NCBI GenBank assembly: GCA_030867875.1
Contig: JAOWCC010000936.1
Location: 81,749,032-81,813,031 of the forward strand
DNA: 64,000 nt
Direction: 5' to 3'
Origin: Actinernus sp. WN-2022
Lineage: Eukaryota; Cnidaria; Anthozoa; Actiniaria; Actinernidae
A program made the position numbers and the translations under genes. Of the stretch, positions 61,201 to 64,000 are shown in pieces; position 1 is the first letter of the stretch; each line of letters starts with the position of its first letter. A model generated the notes under the pieces. That model saw only the letters and a program-made list of their open reading frames with translations, was not told where the DNA came from and searched no databases.

Positions 61201-63648
61201 TCAATATTGATATTCAAGCTTTGATTCAAGCTAGTGTATTACTTGTTGCCTAACATGAGCTAGTTTAATTGTCATTTGGATTGGGTTGATAAAGTTGCAA
61301 TAAACGTATCTTTTCCTTGTTTTATCTCAGCGTTTAGGTTCTTACAGTCAACACTCTGCAGACCAGGTTAGTGGAGGATTCAACCCTTTATACTCAAATA
61401 TTCTTGTGAAATTCTTCTTGCCGCTTTTGTCTACTAGTGTGGGGTCCATGTGGTTTGGTCTGATTACGTATCGAATCTCAGGTTTGCAGGCCTCCGTTAC
61501 AACCATAGAAGATATTCCTATAGCTGTTTTATTTTCCTTCCATGAAGGGCTATTACCCACTCCACATCATTAAGGGTTTTTCAGATTAAACTCAAATCAC
61601 ATCTTTTCAATTAAAAGAATTAATAGTGACCAATTTTTACTTACTCCTAAAACGGACCTAGCTTAGCCAATCAACATACCGCATCAATACAGACCTTAAT
61701 TAATAAATTAGTTAATTACTGGTCAGTGCTTACTAGCTCCTTGGAGTTTTTTTTACCATCCATATAGCCTCCCCCGCAGCTCTTCTTATGGGTTATCTCC
61801 TACCTCCTAAGAAGAGCTGCGGGGGAGGCTACCATCCATACACCTTCAACTAAGCCTTTAACCTAATACATATTGCGAGCTTCCTTTATCTATTGTCACT
61901 ATTAATCATGACATCTTATGGGTTCTCTCCTACCTCCTAAGAAGAGCTGTGGGGGAGGCTACCATCCATACACCTTCAACTAAGCCTTTAACCTAATACA
62001 TATTGCGAGCTTCCTTTATCTATTGTCACTATTAATCATGACATCTTATGGGTTCTCTCCTACCTCCTAAGAAGAGCTGTGGGGGAGGCTACCATCCATA
62101 CACCTTCAATTAAGCCTTTAACCTAATACATATTGCGAGCTTCCTTTATCTATTGTCACTATTAATCATGACATCTTATGGGTTCTCTCCTACCTCCTAA
62201 GAAGAGCTGCGGGGGAGGCTACCATCCATACACCTCCAACTAAGCCTTTAACCTAATACATATTGCGAGCTTCCTTTATCTTTCTCTCCTACCTCCTAAG
62301 AAGAGCTGTGGGGGAGGCTACCATCCATACACCTTCAACTAAGCCTTTAACCAAATACATATTGCGAGCTTCCTTTATCTATTGTCACTATTAATCATGG
62401 CATCTTTATTATTTATTTTATTGTCTTGTCAAGCTAGCTGTATTGTAATGTTCTGAACTTGTAAACTTACATGGTAAATAAACTGATTGATTGGTTGGTT
62501 GGTTGATTGATTGATGGTCAATATTGTTGACGGGTAACCAGCTAATATATAGCTGTATATTTTTATGAGTCATGTAAAATACGATTGACGAGTACAAATA
62601 CACAGCCGTATAACCTGGTTAGTCGACTAATAAGTTGTTTATTATAGAAATCTGCTAAAAACTGCGCATGCAGGCAACCGGGAAGCTATTTTCGTTTTAC
62701 GCAATACAGTCTCATATTTGTTGCATTCTCGTGTATGTTGCGTTCATTGATATAATAACATGCAGGGTTGCCACAAGTCAGGAACATTTTTTTCAAGGTC
62801 AGGGAAAAGTCAGTGAATTTTGATCTCGGTCAGGGAAAACTGGTATTTCACTAGAAGTCAGGGAAAAGTCAGGGAAATTTTGAGCATATTGTTAGAAGGA
62901 AAGGCTGAAGAGAAGAATCAAAGATCAACTTGGTAATAAATGGTGAAAAGTACGTTGTGAGGAGTGGTTGGAGGCCGTTGTATGTGATTTCTTCATGGAT
63001 TTGGTCAGGGAAAATTGAAGTTGAGTCAGCGAAAAATCGGGAAATTTTGAAGTCTGATATGTGGCAACCATGAATAACAAATAGGTCATCAAAGTGGGAC
63101 TGTACAAGTTTTATTTGTAGCATGCATACATAACGGAACCTTGTTGTTTGGTCAGAAACATATCAGGGAGTTGAAACGTGTAACGCCCATACTTCGCTCT
63201 AGTGCCATGCTCTGGATTATTCGGCCAATAAAAAGTACCATATATGGAATAAAATGGCAGCCGGCTTCTTTGTCCAGACTGTCACGCTAGACTAGACTGT
63301 ATTTTCCAAATATGGTACTTTTTATTCACTGAATAATCCAGAGCATGGGGCCGCTGTTACACATTTGAACGCCTTATATGGTTCTGTTTTTGTCTCCTGT
63401 TATATTTTTGCAGCTCAATCTAGAAGAATCATCAGTGGAATACCTGCAGGTAAGCTCGAAGTACTGTCAGGAGATTGAAAGCTTCAATTCTACTGTTCTG
63501 CTGTTCAGTTCTATCTGTCAGTGTGCTAACTGCTCTTTTCTTTTTCTCAAGTCCAAATACAACCTTGACTATCAGTCAGCCAGGAAGCATTTGGGTCGGT
63601 TTGGATTGGGTAGCCATGCTCACACCATACGGATCAAGGACTTATCAG
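22186..63648 (+). CDS. ABCF1: ATP-binding cassette subfamily F member 1 (ABC50), 5' and central part, 22 exons
   Basis: Exons: 22186-22459, 30075-30133, 30332-30439, 31204-31304, 31696-31781, 32555-32631, 32896-32958, 33126-33191, 34312-34394, 35510-35593, 37044-37132, 45810-45845, 49683-49744, 50786-50836, 51230-51298, 52517-52622, 53036-53110, 55807-55877, 56371-56403, 61331-61366, 63414-63449, 63552-63648; phases agree throughout. ABCF1 is a soluble ABC-F ATPase with two nucleotide-binding domains and no membrane segments; in animals it binds ribosomes and eIF2 and supports translation initiation and start-site fidelity. Visible: charged Lys/Glu-rich N-terminus, NBD1 Walker A GPNGMGKTT, signature FSGGW, Walker [14 protein letters not shown], switch His VSHDQ, linker, NBD2 Walker [10 protein letters not shown], and the start of the second signature (KDLSG). 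Residues after that lie beyond 64000. The charged N-terminus seems shorter than in mammals, though I may have missed an exon in intron 1. Confidence 0.95.
22526..24115. mobile_element. TTAA element B (1.58 kb), nested in MITE A
   Basis: TTAA at 22526-22529 and 24112-24115. Ends TCCTTTCATGCCC and the complement of CACTTTCAGCCCC are imperfect inverted repeats. No transposase frame. It contains a further nested MITE at 23302-23848. Confidence 0.7.
23302..23848. mobile_element. TTAA foldback MITE C (547 bp), nested in element B
   Basis: TTAA at 23302-23305 and 23845-23848. Arms of about 210 bp, starting AGTGCACCTAACCCCTTTTG and its complement, match closely up to GACGTAAGAT / ATCTTACGTC near the centre. 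Confidence 0.88.
24636..25215. other. Intron 1 sequence without recognisable gene
   Basis: A/T-rich. CCAGCAAGC...GCTGGCATGCCTG...GCATGCTGGTGG repeats at 24990-25050 form short imperfect repeats; a similar phrase recurs at 27725-27755. Nothing coding seen. Confidence 0.3.
25216..25834 (-). mobile_element. tRNA-derived SINE, split by hairpin insertions
   Basis: Read on the minus strand, the head at 25834-25750 resembles a tRNA with an A-box-like GTGGTTATAGCAC and B-box GGTTCGATTCC. The body TTGGTATCTTACTCCAAGGG...TTTCAGGTCTTGTTAGAAAT (25395-25220) matches SINE copies at 50152-50430 and 53638-53885. About 350 bp (25400-25748) of palindromic sequence interrupts it. Confidence 0.75.
25400..25745. 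mobile_element. Two adjacent hairpin elements inside the SINE
   Basis: Hairpin 1, about 25402-25600, has arms ATTATCGATGAAATACCAGT and its complement plus inner TGATATCTTCACA repeats. Hairpin 2, about 25609-25741, runs from TTACATGGCCGC to GCGGCCATGTAA with inner GATATTTCATCAACAC and its complement. Confidence 0.7.
26132..26865 (-). CDS. Antisense two-exon gene, crypton-derived ZMYM/KIAA1958-like N-terminal protein
   Basis: Exon 1 runs 26865-26426 (ATG at 26865; donor AAAG|GTATGC) and exon 2 26316-26132 (acceptor CTCTCAG|TTTCAG), joined in phase 2 and ending TAG. Motifs: [53 protein letters not shown], then after the splice [20 protein letters not shown] and [19 protein letters not shown]. 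This is the order seen in the tyrosine-recombinase-like (DUF3504) proteins ZMYM2/QRICH1/KIAA1958 and relatives domesticated from Crypton transposons. The protein stops where the family continues into the recombinase core (LLNTIFFYN...), so about 200 residues; it may be a truncated copy or have further exons. It lies wholly inside ABCF1 intron 1, opposite strand. Confidence 0.65.
27311..27466. mobile_element. Short palindromic MITE, copy 2
   Basis: Same hairpin as 16283-16437: GGACTGGACGGGATTTCAAG ... CTTGAAATCCCCGTCCAGTC, centred on CTCGGCTGCGCCTCGGACTGG. Confidence 0.75.
28214..29675. repeat. 20-bp minisatellite, about 73 copies
   Basis: Unit CATTGACTGAGCCAGAGATC with A/G, C/T and CA/TG variants. 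Because 3 x 20 bp is a whole number of codons and the unit lacks stops on the minus strand, frames of up to 442 codons (core [15 protein letters not shown]) are produced; they are not judged real genes. Single-base deletions at about 28774 and 29172 and shared variant blocks indicate higher-order duplication of about 400 bp. Confidence 0.95.
30075..30439 (+). CDS. ABCF1: ABCF1 exons 2-3: basic helix and pre-NBD1 segment
   Basis: Exon 2 (30075-30133) codes [20 protein letters not shown] and exon 3 (30332-30439) [20 protein letters not shown] followed by [21 protein letters not shown]-x-E and LENA-x-DIK are conserved in ABCF1. Acceptors GCAG|A and TCAAG|G, donors CAG|GTTGGT and AAG|GTACAT. Confidence 0.93.
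30464..30848 (-). mobile_element. tRNA-derived SINE with L2/CR1-like tail
   Basis: Minus strand: head GCTGGTGAGCTCAGTTGGTA with GAGCACGATCTAGAGTG (A-box region), B box GGGGGTTCGAATCC at about 30787-30800, a body including CTTGGGCAGGGACGTTTATA, and the tail GAGCTATATAAATATGGCCA plus ATTATT repeats. The tail resembles that of the LINE at 17870-18757, as expected if the SINE uses an L2/CR1-like RT. Confidence 0.8.
31204..31781 (+). CDS. ABCF1: ABCF1 exons 4-5: NBD1 Walker A
   Basis: Exon 4 (31204-31304) codes [20 protein letters not shown] and [14 protein letters not shown]. Exon 5 (31696-31781) starts [20 protein letters not shown] and continues IDVLLCEQ. The P-loop GPNGMGKTT is divided by the intron, which joins in phase 2. 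A small intron of 391 bp separates them. Confidence 0.95.
31866..31886 (+). repeat. Poly-G run
   Basis: 21 consecutive G in intron 5; similar runs are at 4541-4561 and 19262-19281. Length may be an assembly estimate. Confidence 0.9.
32555..33191 (+). CDS. ABCF1: ABCF1 exons 6-8: NBD1 helical insert
   Basis: Exons 32555-32631, 32896-32958 and 33126-33191 code [38 protein letters not shown] and [20 protein letters not shown]. This charged helical segment between Walker A and the signature is typical of ABCF1 (V-ADETPA...VL-AD-KR; VYEEL-A-GAA-AE-ARRIL). Confidence 0.93.
33510..33800. repeat. Minisatellite of GGGAT(T/C)(G/A)CTAGATACACA units
   Basis: Tandem 17-18-bp units, with a longer repeating block of about 127 bp that includes CACTACATGTAGATACACAG. 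Lies in ABCF1 intron 8. Confidence 0.85.
34158..34275. mobile_element. Small palindromic element in intron 8
   Basis: Arms TTGACTGAGTTTGGTTGGGC..GGAAAATATTTG and CAAATATTTTCC..GGCCCTCCCACTCAGTCAA fold together. Ends about 35 bp before exon 9. Confidence 0.6.
34312..35593 (+). CDS. ABCF1: ABCF1 exons 9-10: NBD1 signature and Walker B
   Basis: Exon 9 (34312-34394) codes [20 protein letters not shown] and RMRVSLAR, with the ABC signature FSGGW. Exon 10 (35510-35593) codes [20 protein letters not shown] and NAVIWLDN; catalytic Glu in LLLLDE and D-loop NHLDL are intact, so NBD1 should hydrolyse ATP. Confidence 0.95.
35729..36324. mobile_element. TTAA MITE (596 bp) in intron 10
   Basis: TTAA at 35729-35732 and 36321-36324. 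Ends AGTGCCACTACGATCAACAT and complement of ATTTTCGTTGTAGTGGCACT. A second inverted pair, GTCATACACTTAACG (about 35952-35966) and CGTGTTAAGTGTATGAC (about 36102-36118), lies inside. Confidence 0.82.
36500..36640. repeat. Hairpin repeat in intron 10
   Basis: GGCTGTGTGCAAAAAGGATG...TTGATCATGTTCTAAATTCTCC pairs with GGAGAATTTAGAATGTGATCA...CCCTTTTTGTGCACAGC. Non-coding. Confidence 0.7.
37044..37132 (+). CDS. ABCF1: ABCF1 exon 11: NBD1 switch histidine
   Basis: Codes [20 protein letters not shown] and SVCTDIIHL. His of VSHDQ is the switch (H-loop) residue. Its donor TTG|GTAGGT is followed within 70 bp by a purine-rich tract (37199-37265). Confidence 0.95.
37199..37280 (+). repeat. Purine-rich GGGAA tract after exon 11
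   Basis: Repeated GGGAAGGGAAGG, GGGGAGGGG and AAAAGAAGAG on the plus strand, beginning 67 bp after the exon 11 donor. Could form G-quadruplex or triplex DNA. Confidence 0.75.
37584..38141. mobile_element. TTAA MITE (558 bp) in intron 11
   Basis: TTAA at 37584-37587 and 38138-38141. Ends AGTGTACATAAGCCCTGGCC and complement of GCCAGGGCTTATATGCACT. Confidence 0.82.
38200..38390 (-). mobile_element. SINE fragments
   Basis: 38202-38274 on the minus strand has a tRNA-like head (GATAGTGTAGTGGACAAG and GTGTTCGAGTCACAC). 38315-38385 is the 3' body shared with the SINEs at 25216 and 50152 (TGAATTTCTAATGAGCCCTG and GGGGGCTGATCAAAGTCAGG). Their order shows two separate partial insertions. Confidence 0.55.
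38466..38630. mobile_element. Palindromic element in intron 11
   Basis: GAAGTTATATCAAAAACTCG..CACCAGGGGATCC pairs with GGATCCCCTGGT..CTCTCGTTTTTGATCTATTAC. The loop is GTGCTTTTAT-like and non-coding. Confidence 0.65.
38770..39530 (+). other. Possible decayed gene fragment of unknown family
   Basis: 39221-39370 is a 49-codon frame starting [20 protein letters not shown]. Directly after it, 39376-39520 reads [20 protein letters not shown] then [20 protein letters not shown], a proline run followed by a heptad-like helix, ending at AC|GTATGT, a fair splice donor. I do not recognise it; it could be the remains of a transposon gene. Confidence 0.25.
39768..40335. repeat. Tandem array, period about 119-123 bp
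   Basis: Four to five copies of a unit containing TTCGGTATCCCAGCTGGTTT, ACCCAGGTTGAAGTCCATGG and TGAGCACTTCGGGATATTGA; the first copy is truncated. In intron 11. Confidence 0.9.
40485..40680 (+). repeat. 32-bp tandem array (left)
   Basis: About six copies of ACCGATTTCGTTTTACTGAA-AGTGGTNNNGTC with position-specific variants. Confidence 0.9.
41221..43217. mobile_element. Foldback transposon, CACAGGCAGCCCA family, copy 1 (2.0 kb)
   Basis: Flanked by a perfect 7-bp direct repeat GAAAGGC (41214-41220 and 43218-43224). Arms 41221-42022 and 42379-43217 are near-identical inverted copies beginning CACAGGCAGCCCAATCTCAA; the right arm has a 60-bp insertion near 42397-42455. Each arm carries the same open frame (158 codons at 41547-42023 plus; 134 codons at 42891-42487 minus) beginning [20 protein letters not shown], with a variable number of an ACACGTGCGTTTGTGTTTTG repeat. 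Spacer is about 356 bp. No transposase seen, so non-autonomous. Confidence 0.9.
44157..44345 (+). repeat. 32-bp tandem array (right)
   Basis: About six copies of the same 32-bp unit as 40485-40680, in the same orientation rather than inverted. Confidence 0.9.
45029..45077. repeat. Near-perfect short hairpin
   Basis: CCCCCTGGTGATAGGGGACC and GGTCCCCTATCACCAGGGGG face each other across a 3-base centre (ATT). Confidence 0.9.
45810..45845 (+). CDS. ABCF1: ABCF1 exon 12 (36-bp micro-exon)
   Basis: Codes [11 protein letters not shown] between intron 11 (8.68 kb, the longest) and intron 12 (3.84 kb). Acceptor TGCTGCAG|A and donor ATG|GTGAGT. Matches the conserved LHYYRGNY of ABC-F proteins that starts the inter-domain linker. 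Confidence 0.9.
46059..46200 (+). repeat. Short tandem array, period about 46 bp
   Basis: Three copies of AATACGCTATGGCATAAGAT with TGTACAAGCCTTTTGCACAT in intron 12. Confidence 0.8.
46960..47650 (-). pseudogene. LINE RT C-terminal fragment (minus)
   Basis: Frame 47603-47109: [79 protein letters not shown]. This is the post-RT C-terminal domain of a CR1/L2-like LINE. The 3' UTR ends in an ATAAATAAAGTGTATGTATG-like tail near 46960. Confidence 0.88.
47655..48275 (+). pseudogene. LINE endonuclease-RT linker fragment (plus)
   Basis: Open for 181 codons from 47730: [20 protein letters not shown], a basic stretch ([20 protein letters not shown]), [20 protein letters not shown] and [15 protein letters not shown]-x-x-C and NPKEFWKL are conserved between endonuclease and RT in such elements. 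Stops before any RT block. Confidence 0.75.
48785..48832. repeat. Short hairpin
   Basis: GAAATTCACCACTCCCTCTGCC pairs with GGCAGAGGGAGTGAATTCAA around ATTTACT. Confidence 0.75.
48908..49215 (+). repeat. Satellite with 46-bp period
   Basis: Unit ACCGTTTATTCCCTTTCAAA with TAAACTACACAGCACGCTTA and CTTCAT, three adjacent copies at 49070-49210 and dispersed copies at 48908 and 49280. Confidence 0.8.
49683..51298 (+). CDS. ABCF1: ABCF1 exons 13-15: inter-domain linker
   Basis: Exon 13 (49683-49744) codes [20 protein letters not shown], exon 14 (50786-50836) [17 protein letters not shown], exon 15 (51230-51298) [20 protein letters not shown] plus MEE. The Lys/Glu-rich coiled-coil linker of ABC-F proteins contacts the ribosome near the P site. 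Exon 13 ends at CAG|GCATGT: the only donor that keeps the frame is a GC, not GT. Confidence 0.88.
50152..50430 (-). mobile_element. tRNA-derived SINE, full-length
   Basis: Minus strand: head GAGCCGAGGTGGTGCAGTGG (50428-50409), B-box-like GGTTCGATTCC at about 50356-50366, body GTTGGTATCTCGCCC..CCAAGGGTTTTTCTC, 3' end GGTCCTGTTAGAAATTC at about 50162. Same family as 25216 and 53638. Confidence 0.8.
51600..52300 (+). repeat. 111-bp tandem array, six copies, each with AATAAA
   Basis: Units spaced 111 bp (114 for the second) contain TATCAGATAAGGACTGGGGT, CTCTCGGATGATAGCTAAGA and CGTTAAATAAAGTTGTTTTA. Every unit repeats a perfect AATAAA on the sense strand of ABCF1 intron 15. Confidence 0.92.
52517..53110 (+). 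CDS. ABCF1: ABCF1 exons 16-17: start of NBD2
   Basis: Exon 16 (52517-52622) codes [20 protein letters not shown] and [15 protein letters not shown], with the characteristic PPPL-PP-LGL. Exon 17 (53036-53110) codes [20 protein letters not shown] plus MKSR. Confidence 0.95.
53268..53600 (+). repeat. 42-43-bp tandem array
   Basis: About eight units of CCATCTGATTGGCTAGACAG with (A/G)CGCC(A/G)TCTATTGGCAA in intron 17. Open short frames on both strands are by-products of the period. Confidence 0.88.
53638..53885 (+). mobile_element. tRNA-derived SINE (plus strand)
   Basis: Head GGTGGCACAGTCGTTAAGCG (A box), B box GGTTCGATTCC at 53682-53692, body GTTTGTTGGGTTTTGCTCCG, and 3' end CTCAGTTTCAAGTCTCGTTA. 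Same family as 25216 and 50152. Confidence 0.82.
54338..55787. mobile_element. TTAA foldback element (1.45 kb) abutting ABCF1 exon 18
   Basis: TTAA at 54338-54341 and 55784-55787. Inverted arms 54342-about 54868 and about 55239-55783 start AGGGATACCCGAGTGAAAAA. They are highly similar through GCGGCTAACTTGTAGCGACT and GAAGACTGGGAGGACGA; the spacer is about 370 bp. It ends 19 bp before exon 18, so the acceptor's upstream region is element-derived. Confidence 0.9.
55807..55877 (+). CDS. ABCF1: ABCF1 exon 18: NBD2 Walker A
   Basis: Codes [20 protein letters not shown] plus LAP; the P-loop is GNNGVGKTT. Acceptor TTTTTCAG|T lies 19 bp after the end of a TTAA foldback element (54338-55787). Confidence 0.95.
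56371..56403 (+). CDS. ABCF1: ABCF1 exon 19 (33-bp micro-exon)
   Basis: Codes [11 protein letters not shown], the conserved G-x-(I/M)-x-x-N-x-R-L strand of NBD2. Acceptor TTTTTTCCAG|C, donor CTG|GTAAGA. The next intron is 4.9 kb and carries two minisatellites and a 2.9-kb foldback. Confidence 0.92.
56540..56722 (+). repeat. 22-bp minisatellite
   Basis: About eight copies of CGAGAGAGAAGCGAACAGTGTC. Frames in several registers stay open only because of the repeat. Confidence 0.92.
57078..57970 (+). repeat. 27-bp minisatellite, about 33 copies
   Basis: Unit CTCACAGGGAGTGTATTCAC-CGATACG with C/T, A/G variants. As 27 is divisible by three, long frames occur on both strands (276 codons of DTLTGSVFT repeats on plus). 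Confidence 0.95.
58206..61150. mobile_element. Foldback transposon, CACAGGCAGCCCA family, copy 2 (2.9 kb)
   Basis: Perfect 7-bp direct repeat CAGAAAT flanks it (58199-58205; 61151-61157). Arms 58206-59156 and 60198-61150 are inverted near-copies starting CACAGGCAGCCCACC. The 1.04-kb spacer (59157-60197) is T-rich with many TTCAGTT / TTCGGTT motifs. Mirrored frames occur in the arms ([20 protein letters not shown] at 58423 plus and 60933 minus). No transposase. Confidence 0.9.
61331..61366 (+). CDS. ABCF1: ABCF1 exon 20 (36-bp micro-exon)
   Basis: Codes [12 protein letters not shown], with the Q-loop region (YSQHSADQL) of NBD2. Acceptor ATCTCAG|C, donor CAG|GTTAGT. Confidence 0.92.
61767..62400 (+). 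repeat. 130-bp tandem array in intron 20
   Basis: Copies start at about 61796, 61926, 62056, 62186 and a shortened one at 62284. Unit contains CTCCTACCTCCTAAGAAGAG, CTGTGGGGGAGGCTACCATC and CATATTGCGAGCTTCCTTTA. At the left end an inverted half, AGCCTCCCCCGCAGCTCTTC, forms a hairpin with the first unit. Confidence 0.9.
62764..63074. mobile_element. Small element with GGTTGCCAC inverted ends
   Basis: GGTTGCCACAAGTCAGG at the left and TATGTGGCAACC at the right; the interior repeats TCAGGGAAAA-type phrases five times. Probably a short non-autonomous element. Confidence 0.5.
63209..63350. mobile_element. Palindromic MITE in intron 20
   Basis: GCTCTGGATTATTCGGCCAA with TAAAAAGTACCATATATGG pairs with CAAATATGGTACTTTTTATT and ACTGAATAATCCAGAGC. 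Ends about 63 bp before exon 21. Confidence 0.75.
63414..63648 (+). CDS. ABCF1: ABCF1 exons 21-22: up to the second ABC signature
   Basis: Exon 21 (63414-63449) codes [12 protein letters not shown]; exon 22 (63552-63648) codes [20 protein letters not shown] and [13 protein letters not shown], stopping inside the LSGGQ signature in phase 1. Donor CAG|GTAACA. The exon's 3' end plus donor is tandemly repeated downstream. Confidence 0.92.
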
Positions 63649-64000
63649 GTAACACGACGACCAGTGAGCATTAGGGTGGGTTGGGTAGCCATGCTCACAC
63701 CGTACAGATCAATAACTTATCAGCTAACATGACGAGCAGTGAGCATTTGGGTGGGTTGGGTAGCCATGCTCACACCATACGGATCAATAACTTATCAGGT
63801 AACACGACGAGTAGTGAGCATTTGGGTGGGTTGAGTAGCCATGCTCACACCGTACGTATCAAGGACTTATCAGGTAACACGACGAGCAGTGAGCATTTGG
63901 GTGGGTTGGGTAGCCATGCTCACACTGTACGGATCAATAACTTATAAACTAACACAACGAGCAGTGAGCATTTGGGTGGGTTGGGTAGCCATGCTCACAC
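63610..64000 (+). repeat. 75-bp tandem array derived from ABCF1 exon 22 and its splice donor
   Basis: GTAGCCATGCTCACAC recurs at 63610 (in the exon), 63685, 63760, 63835, 63910 and 63985. Each unit copies the exon's last ~45 bp, the donor and 17 bp of intron; it lacks 6 bp present in the exon. Period 75 bp keeps one frame open. Continues past the window edge. Confidence 0.92.

Overview
The window looks like a piece of an animal genome, most plausibly a cnidarian such as a stony coral or sea anemone. The host gene is split into many small exons with GT..AG introns. Non-LTR retrotransposon fragments, tRNA-derived SINEs, hAT, PIF/Harbinger and integrase-type DNA transposon remains, and numerous hairpin-shaped MITEs fill the rest. 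The species assignment is inference from that repeat flavour. No prokaryotic operons, rRNA genes or CRISPR arrays were seen.

Layout. (1) 1-22 kb is an intergenic transposon graveyard. A LINE fragment enters from the left edge on the minus strand. A second LINE (970-1321, continuing at 10191-10433) is interrupted by an 8.86-kb element with long inverted arms and TTAA target duplications. That element carries a decayed integrase-type transposase, a LINE, a Harbinger fragment and a MULE-like fragment. An hAT transposon (11466-14129), a 51/69-bp coding-looking satellite (14.56-15.17 kb), more LINE 3' ends and several TTAA MITEs follow. (2) From 22186 to the right edge runs one host gene on the plus strand, an ABCF1 orthologue (ABC50, the ribosome/eIF2-associated ABC-F ATPase). 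I placed 22 exons covering about 587 codons, from the start codon to the first residues of the second ABC signature; the rest lies beyond the window. Its introns reach 8.7 kb and hold nearly everything else: an antisense two-exon gene related to crypton-derived ZMYM/KIAA1958-type proteins (26132-26865), SINEs, minisatellites with 20, 22, 27, 42, 75, 111, 119 and 130-bp periods, and nested foldback elements.

Mobile-element themes. At least ten elements have TTAA (or one-mismatch TTAA) target duplications; many start with the same TTAA-AGTGC end and several are nested inside each other. Two large foldback elements (41221-43217 and 58206-61150) share the terminus CACAGGCAGCCCA and make perfect 7-bp target duplications, which points to one family. 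Another composite (46789-49464) is flanked by an 8-bp direct repeat.

How these meet the gene: one TTAA foldback ends about 20 bp before the exon coding the second Walker A motif. A 75-bp satellite made from the 3' end of the last visible exon, including its splice donor, fills the intron start after 63648. One intron appears to use a GC donor. All calls are from reading the sequence; none was checked against a database.
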